From contig NZ_FXTN01000015.1 in NCBI RefSeq assembly GCF_900182595.1, positions 82,514-146,513 on the forward strand: a stretch of DNA of 64,000 nucleotides. The letters run 5' to 3'. Shown here piece after piece: positions 1 through 7,929 of this stretch (the first letter of the stretch is position 1; every line of letters begins with the position of its first letter). This DNA comes from Pedobacter westerhofensis. Its GTDB lineage: Bacteria > Bacteroidota > Bacteroidia > Sphingobacteriales > Sphingobacteriaceae. The translations under genes and the position numbers were made by a program. The notes under the pieces are model-generated. The model saw only the letters and a program-made list of their open reading frames with translations. It ran no database searches and was not told the DNA's origin.

Positions 1-1
1 G

Positions 2-202
2 ATGGTGGTGCTGCTTTTTGTGCTGCCCAGATTATCAGATTCCCTGCACCCGGGGAACGGAGGTAATCCGGGTTTCAATGCCTACGATCTGGACAGCCAT
101 ATGAGAATGGTGTTTTATCCTGCCTGCCTGGGCTGGATATTGATTGGATGCTGGATATATAGCATACTTTTCAGAGTGTCTTCCCTAGAAAAAAATAAAT
201 AA
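2..202 (+). CDS. ccmC: CcmC/CcsA-type heme handling protein, C-terminal fragment
   Basis: This is the last 66 codons of a gene that starts before the window. The fragment ends with a loop containing LHPGNGGNPGF and MRMVFYPA followed by one transmembrane helix (GWILIGCWIYSILF) and a charged tail. That arrangement matches the C-terminus of CcmC/CcsA proteins, integral membrane proteins that present heme to CcmE in system I cytochrome c maturation. The CcmD-like gene follows after 7 bases and CcmE and CcmF lie downstream, which supports the call. The first ATG at base 2 is internal, not a real start. The family-defining WWD segment and heme-ligand histidines would lie upstream and cannot be checked here. 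Confidence 0.8.
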   Translation: MVVLLFVLPRLSDSLHPGNGGNPGFNAYDLDSHMRMVFYPACLGWILIGCWIYSILFRVSSLEKNK

Positions 203-209
203 AATCCCC

Positions 210-416
210 ATGAAGAAATTAATGACTACTGCCCTGATGTTAATGGTTACGATGCAATTGTTTGCACAGGGCGCAGGATCTGCCATCGCTGATACGCTGG
301 CCGGATCTGAAAAAATCTATGTTGTGGTGGCCTGTGTAGCCATTATTTTAGCAGGACTGCTTTTATTCCTCTTCTCTATAGAGCGCAGATTAAAAAAACT
401 GGAAAAAAAATCTTAG
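210..416 (+). CDS. CcmD-like small membrane protein
   Basis: A 68-residue protein with an N-terminal hydrophobic stretch that looks like a signal or first helix (MKKLMTTALMLMVTMQLFAQ), a short polar linker, a second hydrophobic helix (VVVACVAIILAGLLLFLFSI) and a basic tail rich in Lys and Arg. Size, single main helix with basic cytoplasmic tail, and position directly after a CcmC-type gene fit CcmD, which stabilises the CcmABC-CcmE complex during release of holo-CcmE. Sequence conservation in CcmD is very low, so the call rests on topology and neighbours. It begins 7 bases after the CcmC stop and is very probably cotranscribed with it. Confidence 0.65.
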   Translation: MKKLMTTALMLMVTMQLFAQGAGSAIADTLAGSEKIYVVVACVAIILAGLLLFLFSIERRLKKLEKKS

Positions 417-463
417 GACAAAACCTTGTCTTAAGGCGTTTAATGGGTGTTTTTGTGGAATGA

Positions 464-481
464 TGTGACATGTGTGTCACA
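464..481. promoter_or_regulatory. CRP/FNR-like palindrome upstream of gdhA
   Basis: The bases read TGTGACA-TGTG-TGTCACA, a perfect inverted repeat with 7-base arms. It resembles the half-sites of CRP/FNR family operators (TGTGA...TCACA), but the half-sites are separated by 8 bases rather than the canonical 6. It lies about 20 bases upstream of the candidate -33 element of gdhA, where an activator could contact RNA polymerase. Function is inferred from position and symmetry only. Confidence 0.45.
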
Positions 482-500
482 TACACTAAGCAATTATTTA

Positions 501-533
501 TTTGTATTAATCACATTTTTTAGTGCAATTTTG
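501..533 (+). promoter_or_regulatory. Bacteroidota-type promoter for gdhA
   Basis: TTTG at 501-504 and CAATTTTG at 526-533 are separated by 21 bases. They fit the Bacteroidota vegetative promoter pattern (-33 TTTG, -7 TAnnTTTG) with one mismatch. Transcription would start near 540, giving a leader of about 45 bases before the gdhA ATG at 584. Confidence 0.5.
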
Positions 534-583
534 CAGCCGTAAAGAATTATAACTAATTCAAATAAATAAAAAAACCAAATATA

Positions 584-2005
584 ATGGCTACTTCAGCAAA
601 TGAGACAAACTTCTTTACAGACGTCTGTAAAAATTTTGACAACGCAGCACAATTCACCGGTCACCCGGAAGGCCTGCTCTCCCAAATCAAAGCTTGCAAC
701 AGTGTTTACCGCTTCCAGTTCCCGATCCGCAGAGGAAACGGGTTCGAGGTAATTGATGCATGGCGTGTTGAGCATTCTCACCATATGAGCCCTACCAAAG
801 GGGGGATACGTTACAGTGAAATGGTTAACGAAGATGAGGTGATGGCACTGGCTGCACTGATGACTTACAAATGTGCGATTGTAAACGTTCCTTTTGGCGG
901 TGCCAAGGGAGGGATTAAAATTACTCCAAAAAACTATACCACAGGCGAGCTGGAAAATATTACCAGACGCTATACCACTGAATTAATCAAAAAGAATTTT
1001 ATAGGTCCCGGTATCGACGTTCCTGCTCCTGATTATGGATCTGGCGAGCGCGAAATGAGCTGGATTGCAGATACATACATGACCATGAATCCCGGACAGC
1101 TTGACGCACTGGGCTGTGTTACCGGAAAACCTATCGCCCTGCATGGCATTCGTGGCCGTAAAGAAGCAACAGGCCGTGGCGTGGCTTATGCAGTAAGAGA
1201 ATGTGTAAGGGTTACCGAAGACATGGAGAAAATTGGATTGAAAGCCGGTTTAGGTGATAAGAGGGTAATTGTTCAGGGATTGGGTAATGTGGGTTATCAC
1301 TCTGCAAAATTCCTTACTGAATTTGGCGCTACTGTTGTTGGCCTCTGTGAATACGAAGGCGCAATATATAATGAAAACGGGCTCAATGTGGATGAGGTTT
1401 TTGCTCACCGCAAACTCACAGGCTCTATCCTGGGTTTTCCGGGAGCCATAGAGTTTAAAAATTCTATGGAAGGACTGGAACAGCCATGCGACATCCTGGT
1501 TCCTGCAGCACTGGAAAATCAGATCACTGTTCACAATATTAAAAATATCAAGGCCAGAATTATTGCCGAAGGTGCCAACGGGCCTTGTACACCGGAAGCA
1601 GAAGAGATCTTTACCGAAATGGGAGGGATTATCATCCCGGATATGTATTGCAATGCCGGCGGGGTTACCGTATCCTATTTCGAGTGGCTGAAAAATCTTT
1701 CGCACGTTGCTTTTGGCCGTATGGAAAAACGCTATGCAGAGAATTCCAATGCCAATCTGATCAATACGCTGGAGAGCTTAACCGGACAGAGCATTCCTTC
1801 AGAACACCGTTTAATGATTGTTAAGGGGGCCTCTGAACTGGAACTGGTAAACTCAGGACTGGAAGATACAATGATCCATTCTTATCATGAAATCAGGGAA
1901 ACACTGGTTACCAAACCAGGAATCCAAACCTTAAGAACTGCTGCTTTTGTTGGCTCAATAGACAAGATTGCAGTTTCTTATATGAACCTGGGTATCTGGC
2001 CATAA
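584..2005 (+). CDS. gdhA: Glu/Leu/Phe/Val dehydrogenase family, probable glutamate dehydrogenase
   Basis: This 473-residue protein has both domains of the ELFV dehydrogenase family. The N-terminal substrate domain has the GGIRY segment and the catalytic-lysine motif PFGGAKGGI (about residues 105-115). The C-terminal Rossmann domain starts at VIVQGLGNVGYHSA. The enzyme interconverts glutamate and 2-oxoglutarate plus ammonia in the cytoplasm, linking nitrogen and carbon metabolism. The length matches bacterial hexameric GDH, and substrate specificity is assigned by family. It appears to be a single-gene unit with its own promoter and an overlapping CRP-like palindrome upstream. It physically separates the ccmC/ccmD end from ccmE/ccmF. 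Cofactor preference (NAD or NADP) cannot be read confidently. Confidence 0.92.
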   Translation: MATSANETNFFTDVCKNFDNAAQFTGHPEGLLSQIKACNSVYRFQFPIRRGNGFEVIDAWRVEHSHHMSPTKGGIRYSEMVNEDEVMALAALMTYKCAIVNVPFGGAKGGIKITPKNYTTGELENITRRYTTELIKKNFIGPGIDVPAPDYGSGEREMSWIADTYMTMNPGQLDALGCVTGKPIALHGIRGRKEATGRGVAYAVRECVRVTEDMEKIGLKAGLGDKRVIVQGLGNVGYHSAKFLTEFGATVVGLCEYEGAIYNENGLNVDEVFAHRKLTGSILGFPGAIEFKNSMEGLEQPCDILVPAALENQITVHNIKNIKARIIAEGANGPCTPEAEEIFTEMGGIIIPDMYCNAGGVTVSYFEWLKNLSHVAFGRMEKRYAENSNANLINTLESLTGQSIPSEHRLMIVKGASELELVNSGLEDTMIHSYHEIRETLVTKPGIQTLRTAAFVGSIDKIAVSYMNLGIWP

Positions 2006-2020
2006 TTTTTGTTTAATCTT

Positions 2021-2049
2021 CGGGGCAGGCAGAGGTTCTCCCTGCTCCG
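2021..2049 (+). terminator. Hairpin between gdhA and msrA
   Basis: CGGGGCAGG at 2021-2029 pairs with CCTGCTCCG at 2041-2049, allowing one G-U pair, around an 11-base loop. It begins 16 bases after the gdhA stop. No T-run follows, so it may be a weak terminator or a mRNA 3'-end stabiliser rather than a canonical intrinsic terminator. Confidence 0.4.
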
Positions 2050-2101
2050 AATATGACACTCTGGTTAACATCTGCCCCTTCGCAATTGCGTATATTGGTA
2101 T

Positions 2102-2770
2102 ATGAAAGCGAGTATCTTTTTATTGTCGGCTCTCCTCTTCCTCAGCGCCTGTTCCGGCAAAACACAAAAAACACAAAAGATCGCCAGTGAGAACGGCTTT
2201 GCCGTGCTGCCGAAGCCCGCTGCAAACGAAGCCGTGGCTACATTTGCAGGTGGATGCTTCTGGGCAATGCAGGAAAGCCTGATCCAGCTCAAGGGCGTAA
2301 ATACCGCGATCAGCGGATATGCCGGCGGGATGACAGACAATCCTAACTATGAAGAGGTTTCGGGACAGCAGACCGGGCATGCTGAATCCGTACAGGTGTA
2401 CTATGATCCCTCAGTCATCTCCTATGAGCAATTGCTAAAAGCATTTTTTACAGCGCATGATCCTACAGAACTGAACAGGCAGGGGCCTGATGTAGGTCCT
2501 GAATACCGGTCGGTCGCGTTTTACCGTAACCCGCAGGAACTAAAAATGATTGGCAGGGTAATGACGGCCATGGAACATAAAAACCATAATCAGGGCAGCT
2601 TTGTAACAGAGATGGAACCTTTCAAGGCCTTTTACCCGGCCGAAAGTTCTCATCAGAACTATTATGAAAGAAATACCTGGGACCCGTACATCAGAAGTGT
2701 TTCGAGGCCTAAGGTAATGCACGTACGGGAAGAACTCCCTCAATTGATTAAGGCAGAATACCTTAAATAA
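2102..2770 (+). CDS. msrA: Peptide-methionine (S)-S-oxide reductase, predicted lipoprotein
   Basis: This 222-residue MsrA reduces the S-epimer of methionine sulfoxide in oxidised proteins. The catalytic cysteine sits in AGGCFWAMQ (about residues 49-57), and the family segments GYAGG, HAESVQVYYDP and GPEYRS follow in order. The N-terminus is a lipoprotein signal (MKASIFLLSALLFLSACSGK) with lipobox LSAC, so the enzyme should be anchored to an envelope membrane and repair extracytoplasmic proteins, unlike cytoplasmic MsrA. It has no fused MsrB domain. It is transcribed in the same direction as gdhA. The signal peptide supports the chosen ATG start. Confidence 0.92.
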   Translation: MKASIFLLSALLFLSACSGKTQKTQKIASENGFAVLPKPAANEAVATFAGGCFWAMQESLIQLKGVNTAISGYAGGMTDNPNYEEVSGQQTGHAESVQVYYDPSVISYEQLLKAFFTAHDPTELNRQGPDVGPEYRSVAFYRNPQELKMIGRVMTAMEHKNHNQGSFVTEMEPFKAFYPAESSHQNYYERNTWDPYIRSVSRPKVMHVREELPQLIKAEYLK

Positions 2771-3091
2771 GAACAAATTGCTTTTTTAAGCGCATGAGAT
2801 GATTTTTCTGTAATTTTTGTGTCAGCCTACTATCAATATATTGTCATCTAAAGTATTAGCGCGTGTGTAACAGGCATTACGTACTTATATTTTTTATCTT
2901 TGTTTGTTCTTAAAATTTGTTCTATTGCGATGCTGGCTTTTGCCAAATTTGGATACCACCACGTACCTCCGGATTACAATGGGGGATAATAAAAATAATA
3001 AACAGATGAAACCTGCATGAGCTTACAGCTCTCAAAAAGAAATTAATAAGCCGATGCAAGCTTCATAACCAATAAAAGACAAATATATCTA
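2771..3091. other. Intergenic leader before ccmE
   Basis: These 321 bases contain no convincing gene. There is a TATCTTTG at 2895-2902 that matches the -7 consensus on the plus strand, but no TTTG at the right spacing upstream. Before ccmE the sequence is A-rich (AATAAAAGACAAATATATCTA), typical of Bacteroidota translation starts that lack a Shine-Dalgarno motif. No riboswitch-like structure was recognised. Confidence 0.4.
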
Positions 3092-3559
3092 ATGAAAAAA
3101 AGTGCAATTATCGGCTTGATTACAATTGCGATCTGCGTATGTTTCCTGGTAAGCTTAAATGCTGATACCAGTAACTACTCTTCTTTTACTGAGGCTGCAA
3201 AAGATTCGAGAGAGTTTCACGTAATGGGCCATTGGGCAAAGGATAAAGGAACTTTTTATGATGCCTTTAAAGATCCCAACCATTTTTCGTTCTATATGAA
3301 AGATGAAAAAGGCGATGTGAAAAAAGTCATCTACAGCGGTACAAAACCTCAGGATTTTGAGCGTTCAGAGAAACTGGTGCTGGTAGGCAAGATGAACAAT
3401 GATAATTTTTATGCGTCAAAAATATTAATGAAGTGCCCTTCAAAATACAATAACGACCTTGTAGAGATTAACAAGGACGGAAAAGTTACCCAGGATGGTA
3501 AAGTTATCCCTGCTTCCCAGCCCAAGCAAGATAGCCCACAGGAAATAAAATACAAATAA
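3092..3559 (+). CDS. ccmE: Heme chaperone CcmE, CXXXY variant
   Basis: A 155-residue membrane-anchored protein with an N-terminal helix (SAIIGLITIAICVCFLVSL) followed by an OB-fold-sized domain, as in CcmE. CcmE carries heme covalently from CcmC to CcmF for attachment to apocytochromes c. In the classical protein the heme-binding residue is a histidine in HxxxY. Here the equivalent segment reads ILMKCPSKYNND, so the ligand position is a cysteine (C-x-x-x-Y). This Cys-type CcmE is known from archaea and Desulfovibrio. The C-terminus is a polar, proline- and lysine-rich tail. ccmF starts 6 bases after the stop, so the two are surely one operon. Confidence 0.85.
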   Translation: MKKSAIIGLITIAICVCFLVSLNADTSNYSSFTEAAKDSREFHVMGHWAKDKGTFYDAFKDPNHFSFYMKDEKGDVKKVIYSGTKPQDFERSEKLVLVGKMNNDNFYASKILMKCPSKYNNDLVEINKDGKVTQDGKVIPASQPKQDSPQEIKYK

Positions 3560-3564
3560 TTTTA

Positions 3565-6030
3565 ATGGACATACAATTCACAGGAGAATCACTCCTTCCC
3601 GGTAAAGTTGGGCAGTTTTTTATTGTTTTAGCATTTGCAGCTTCGCTACTTTCAACTATTTCGTATTTCTTCGCTACACGCAATAAAGACCTCGCTGATC
3701 AATCCTGGCAAAGGCTTGGAAGAATTGGGTTCCTGCTCAACTTCTTTAGCATTGCAGCCATTGGTGCAACCTTATTTTACCTGATCCTTGACCATTATAA
3801 CGAATACTATTATGTGTATTCGCACTCCTCTAAATCACTTCCTGTATATTATATCGTTTCTGCATTCTGGGAAGGACAGGAGGGTAGTTTCTGGCTTTGG
3901 GCCTTCTGGCAATCCCTTTTGGGCAGCATCCTGATCTGGAAAGCAAAGTCCTGGGAAAACCCGGTACTCACCGTGATTGCGTTCTCGCAGGTATTCCTTA
4001 CATCGATGTTACTGGGAATTGAAATCTTCCATTACCGTATCGGCAGTTCACCCTTCATCCTGCTGAGGGATGCCGTCAATCTGAAAGAGATGGCGCCTGT
4101 GGTGTTTGCTGATGCAGAAAACTTTAAAAATTACCTTAAATTTATTACAGACGGCAGAGGTTTAAATCCATTGCTGCAGAACTACTGGATGGTGATTCAC
4201 CCGCCAACATTGTTTCTGGGCTTTGCGAGTATGGTAGTGCCTTTCGCCTATGTGATCGCGGCCTTATGGACAAGAAGATATAAAGAATGGATTAAGCCCG
4301 CAATGCCATGGGTTCTGTTTGCCGTTATGGTACTGGGAACCGGAATTATTATGGGCTCTTTCTGGGCATATGAAGCGCTGAACTTTGGTGGCTTCTGGGC
4401 ATGGGACCCGGTAGAAAACGCATCCCTGATCCCATGGCTTACTTTAATTGGGGCCCTGCACGTGATGATCGCATTTAAAAACACAGGACATGCGTTTTTT
4501 ACTGCTATCGCCCTTGTCCTGATTAGTTTTATCCTGGTTTTATACGCTTCATTCTTAACCCGCAGCGGTATTCTTGGCGAAACCTCTGTACATGCCTTTA
4601 CAGACCTGGGTATGTTCGGACAGCTGGTTTTCTTCAATATTGTATTCCTGATTATCCCGGTTGTGCTGATCATTTGCAGATGGAAAGAATTGCCGATTAC
4701 CAATAAAGACGAAGAAACCTATTCACGGGAATTCTGGATGTTTATCGGTGCCCTGGTGGTAACTGTAGCCTGTATCCAGGTGATTTTCTCTACCTCAGTT
4801 CCGGTGTTCAACAAAGCATTCGGTACAAACTTTGCCCCTCCGATAGATGCGGTAAAATACTATAACCAGTGGCAGGCACCTTTCGCCATTCTGGTAACCC
4901 TGATCTCAGGATTTTCCCAGTTCTTGAAATATAAACGCACTGATTTGCGTAAATTCTACAGCAGCCTGATTGCAACGATTATCATTGCTTTGGTGGTAAC
5001 TGCAGGATTTGTATATGTAACCGATGTGTACAATAACCTGATTTATATCCTGCTTTCGTTTAGCTGTATGTTTGCGATCCTGTCCAATGCACGTGTATTG
5101 TCGCAGGGAATGTCCGGCAAAGGCAAGCTGGTTGGTGCGGCGGTAGCACATATCGGATTTGCGCTCCTGCTGGTGGGCGCACTGGTTGCGGCTGCCACAA
5201 ACAAACCCATCTCCATCAATACATCCAATTTCATTCCCGTAAAGGATTTTGAAAAGGCAGATAAGCCGGGTGAAAACATTGTCCTTTACAAAAACGAACC
5301 AAAGAAAATGGGCCGTTTTACGGTTACCTATACCAGTGATACTACAATTGCACCAAACACCTATTATAACCTTAATTTTAAGGTTTATGATGAAAAAACC
5401 AATAAGCTCAAAGAAGATTTTAACCTGAACCCACGGATTCAGATCAATGAGAAAATGGGCTTGATCGCTTCTCCTGATACCAAACATTATCTTACTTACG
5501 ATGTATACACACATATCACCAGTGCGCCCGATAAAAAGGAATCACATGGAGAAATGGATGCAGAGAGTGACGAGACCAATTACAAGAAACCTAGGATCGT
5601 AAATGTGAGTGAGGGAGATACACTGCATACCAGCAGTGGTATTATCACGGTAAAAGGCCTCAACTTTAAACCTACTGCGAAAAGCCTTGCTTTGGCCGAA
5701 GGAGATCTTGCTGTAGGCCTTCCGCTGGATATCGACCTCAATGGTAAAATTTACAAAACCGAGCCAATCTTCCTGGTAAAGGGTAATAATACTTTTGATT
5801 TTGCACGAAATATTACTGATCTTGGATTGAGGGTACGCTTTACCAAAATCCTGCCTGAACAGAAAAAGGTGGAATTACAGGTATTTGAAAAACCGCAGCA
5901 GGCGAAAGACTGGGTAGTATTCAAATCTATTGAATTCCCTTTTATCAACCTGTACTGGGTTGGATTAATCGTAATGGTTATCGGCTTCCTGATCTCAATC
6001 ATCAGAAGACAAAAAGAAATCAGAGCTTAA
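3565..6030 (+). CDS. ccmF: Cytochrome c heme lyase subunit CcmF
   Basis: An 821-residue polytopic membrane protein. The tryptophan-rich WWD signature appears as FWAWDPVENASLIPWL near residues 275-290, preceded by HPPTLFLGF, both typical of the CcmF/CcsA heme-handling superfamily. About a dozen hydrophobic segments precede a large soluble periplasmic domain (about residues 560-790), and a last helix lies near the C-terminus (LYWVGLIVMVIGFLISII). CcmF takes heme from holo-CcmE and ligates it to the CXXCH motif of apocytochrome c. Pairing with the adjacent CXXXY CcmE fits a streamlined system I. The TAA stop is immediately followed by the ATG of the next gene, so translation of the two may be linked. 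Confidence 0.93.
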   Translation: MDIQFTGESLLPGKVGQFFIVLAFAASLLSTISYFFATRNKDLADQSWQRLGRIGFLLNFFSIAAIGATLFYLILDHYNEYYYVYSHSSKSLPVYYIVSAFWEGQEGSFWLWAFWQSLLGSILIWKAKSWENPVLTVIAFSQVFLTSMLLGIEIFHYRIGSSPFILLRDAVNLKEMAPVVFADAENFKNYLKFITDGRGLNPLLQNYWMVIHPPTLFLGFASMVVPFAYVIAALWTRRYKEWIKPAMPWVLFAVMVLGTGIIMGSFWAYEALNFGGFWAWDPVENASLIPWLTLIGALHVMIAFKNTGHAFFTAIALVLISFILVLYASFLTRSGILGETSVHAFTDLGMFGQLVFFNIVFLIIPVVLIICRWKELPITNKDEETYSREFWMFIGALVVTVACIQVIFSTSVPVFNKAFGTNFAPPIDAVKYYNQWQAPFAILVTLISGFSQFLKYKRTDLRKFYSSLIATIIIALVVTAGFVYVTDVYNNLIYILLSFSCMFAILSNARVLSQGMSGKGKLVGAAVAHIGFALLLVGALVAAATNKPISINTSNFIPVKDFEKADKPGENIVLYKNEPKKMGRFTVTYTSDTTIAPNTYYNLNFKVYDEKTNKLKEDFNLNPRIQINEKMGLIASPDTKHYLTYDVYTHITSAPDKKESHGEMDAESDETNYKKPRIVNVSEGDTLHTSSGIITVKGLNFKPTAKSLALAEGDLAVGLPLDIDLNGKIYKTEPIFLVKGNNTFDFARNITDLGLRVRFTKILPEQKKVELQVFEKPQQAKDWVVFKSIEFPFINLYWVGLIVMVIGFLISIIRRQKEIRA

Positions 6031-6795
6031 ATGAACATTGTTTGCATCGGATCAGGAAACGTGGCAACACACCTGGCTATCGCCTTTAAAGCGATGGGTG
6101 CAGAGATCCTACAGGTATGGAGCCAGGACAGTAAAAATGCTGAAATCCTGGCTGCACTTACAAAAGCAAAACCGGTAATGCACTGGGAAGATATTGACCG
6201 TTCTGCCGATCTTTATATCATTGCCGTCAAAGATGATGCTATACCGGCCGTCGCATTACATTTAAAAGGAGTTAAAGGTATTCTTGTGCACACCTCAGGG
6301 GCTACATCAATCAGTGTTCTTGAAGGTGCCGGCAGTGGATACGGTGTTTTGTACCCTTTACAGACTTTCTCTAAAACCAAAGCGGTCGATCTTACAAATG
6401 TTCCTTTTTGCATTGAGGCCGACCGCCCCGGCACACTGGAAAAGATCTCTGCAATTGCACATTTGCTGAGCCGGCAGGTTGCAGAAGTAAGCAGCGACCA
6501 GCGAAAAATACTGCACCTTGCTGCCGTTTTCGCCTGCAATTTTACCAATCACCTTTATCAGCTGAGCAGCCTGTTACTGGAACAGCATCATCTGAAGTTC
6601 GACCTGCTTAAGCCCCTGATTACTGAAACGGCGCAGAAGATTCAAAATGCTGTACCGGCAGAGGTGCAGACAGGGCCCGCCGTAAGAGATGACCAGGAAA
6701 CGATGAAGAAACATCTTCAATTACTGCAGGGCTCACCTGAGCTGCAGCAGATTTATGAATTGCTGAGCAACAGTATTAAAAAAACGCATCTGTAA
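6031..6795 (+). CDS. Rossmann-like plus DUF2520 protein
   Basis: This 254-residue protein starts with a dinucleotide-binding motif (IGSGNVATHLAIAF) and a Rossmann-like domain to about residue 120. The rest matches the DUF2520 layout, a helical C-terminal domain with VFACNFTNHLY, like that of 6-phosphogluconate dehydrogenase-type enzymes. It is a predicted NAD(P)-dependent oxidoreductase of unknown substrate, found widely in Bacteroidota. The start codon abuts the ccmF stop with no gap. The KdsC-like gene follows 46 bases later, so all may share a transcript. No role in cytochrome maturation should be assumed from the adjacency. Confidence 0.8.
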   Translation: MNIVCIGSGNVATHLAIAFKAMGAEILQVWSQDSKNAEILAALTKAKPVMHWEDIDRSADLYIIAVKDDAIPAVALHLKGVKGILVHTSGATSISVLEGAGSGYGVLYPLQTFSKTKAVDLTNVPFCIEADRPGTLEKISAIAHLLSRQVAEVSSDQRKILHLAAVFACNFTNHLYQLSSLLLEQHHLKFDLLKPLITETAQKIQNAVPAEVQTGPAVRDDQETMKKHLQLLQGSPELQQIYELLSNSIKKTHL

Positions 6796-6841
6796 GGGAT
6801 TTGCGGTTTTTGCTGCTTACTTTTGAACAAATCATATTTAA

Positions 6842-7369
6842 ATGCTGCTGCAAAAATTAAAGGAAATCACCACGTTTGTATTTGATGTAGATGGGGTGCT
6901 GACTACCGGCGACGTGCTGGCATCCGAATCCGGCGAACTACTACGCACTTTCAATATCAAAGATGGTTACGCTTTGCAGCTGGCCGTTAAAAAAGGTTAC
7001 CATGTCTGCATTATCTCCGGAGGCAGCGGACAGGCGATGGCCAAACGTTTTGCCGGACTGGGCATACCCGATGTTTATCTGGGCGTTGCCGATAAAGTAG
7101 AGATCTTCAATAATTATCTTGACAGCCATGGGCTTAGCGCCGCTGAAGTGCTGTATATGGGAGATGACATTCCCGATCTGAATGTAATGAAACTGGTGGG
7201 AATTCCTGCATGCCCTGCTGATGCCTCTACAGATATTAAAGCGATCTGCAGTTACATTTCTCCTTTTAACGGCGGCAAAACTGCCGCAAGGGATGTCATT
7301 GAAAAAGTACTTAAAATACAGGGAAGATGGTTTGATGCCAATCCTTCGGCAGCAGATGCCAGTAAATAA
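6842..7369 (+). CDS. kdsC: KdsC-type HAD phosphatase
   Basis: The 175-residue protein is a cap-less HAD phosphatase of the KDO-8-phosphate phosphatase type. Motif I is FDVDGVLTTG (nucleophile Asp and general-acid Asp), motif II lies at IISGG, and motif IV is MGDDIPDLNVM. Its length and the segment FNIKDGYALQLA are typical of KdsC. The reaction is removal of phosphate from 3-deoxy-D-manno-octulosonate 8-phosphate for lipopolysaccharide core synthesis, in the cytoplasm. No other kds gene is in the window, so specificity within the family rests on similarity. Transcription is in the ccm direction. Confidence 0.8.
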   Translation: MLLQKLKEITTFVFDVDGVLTTGDVLASESGELLRTFNIKDGYALQLAVKKGYHVCIISGGSGQAMAKRFAGLGIPDVYLGVADKVEIFNNYLDSHGLSAAEVLYMGDDIPDLNVMKLVGIPACPADASTDIKAICSYISPFNGGKTAARDVIEKVLKIQGRWFDANPSAADASK

Positions 7370-7473
7370 TATTTACCTTGCTTTTAAACCTTCCGTAATT
7401 TTTTCACTCTATTCTGAAAACAAAACTTAAATCAAACCTGCATTTGTACAGGCTTAAACTTAAAAAAACAGAG

Positions 7474-7857
7474 ATGAAAAAATTATTGATTATCTGCGGT
7501 ATGTTATTCAGTATGATAACATTTGCACATGCACAAGGTGGAAGAATGATGGGTACTCCGGAAGAACGGGCTACAAAAGCTACTACTCAGCTTACTGAAA
7601 AGCTGGCACTGACAACAGATCAGCAAACTAAAGTAAAAACTATTTTGCTTGATCAGAATACCCAGATGGCAAAAGCGCGTGAAGAAGCAGGTGATGACAG
7701 AAAAGCATCCCGCGAAAAAATGATGAAGCTGATGCAGGACAACAATGAAAAGATCAAAGGATTGTTAACTGATGATCAGAAAAAAGCTTATGCTGCTTAC
7801 CTGGAAGAAAGAAAAGCTGCCATGGAAAAAAGAATGGGCGGACAGGGAAATAACTAA
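7474..7857 (+). CDS. Secreted Spy/LTXXQ-like helical protein
   Basis: I chose the ATG at 7474 over the one at 7444 because it gives a clean signal peptide (MKKLLIICGMLFSMITFAHAQ) cleaved at AHA-Q. The mature part, about 106 residues, is highly charged and helical, with a repeated LT-x-x-Q pattern (LALTTDQQTKVKTILL and LLTDDQKKAYAAYLEE), which resembles Spy/CpxP-like periplasmic chaperones. Small proteins like this are common in Bacteroidota and usually uncharacterised. A strong terminator follows 17 bases after the stop, so it ends its transcription unit. Confidence 0.7.
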   Translation: MKKLLIICGMLFSMITFAHAQGGRMMGTPEERATKATTQLTEKLALTTDQQTKVKTILLDQNTQMAKAREEAGDDRKASREKMMKLMQDNNEKIKGLLTDDQKKAYAAYLEERKAAMEKRMGGQGNN

Positions 7858-7873
7858 TCCCAAAAAAATATAA

Positions 7874-7908
7874 GATAATAGAAGCGGCTCCGGGCCGCTT
7901 TTATTATT
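7874..7908. terminator. Bidirectional intrinsic terminator
   Basis: AAGCGGC (7882-7888) pairs with GCCGCTT (7894-7900) around a 5-base loop. The stem is extended by AATAATA on the left and TATTATT on the right. T-rich sequence continues to 7910. It separates the small secreted protein gene from maf. Confidence 0.85.
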
Positions 7909-7929
7909 TTAGCGCATATTTGAATCACT

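Noticed and set aside
1250..1705. 151-codon ORF antisense to gdhA
   Set aside because: It lies within a well-defined enzyme gene on the other strand and its sequence has no family features. It reflects codon bias of gdhA.
2771..3091. Riboswitch ahead of ccmE
   Set aside because: No conserved aptamer pattern was recognised. Only a short five-base stem is present.
4906..5514. 202-codon ORF antisense to ccmF
   Set aside because: It mirrors the long ccmF frame and has no start context or domain.
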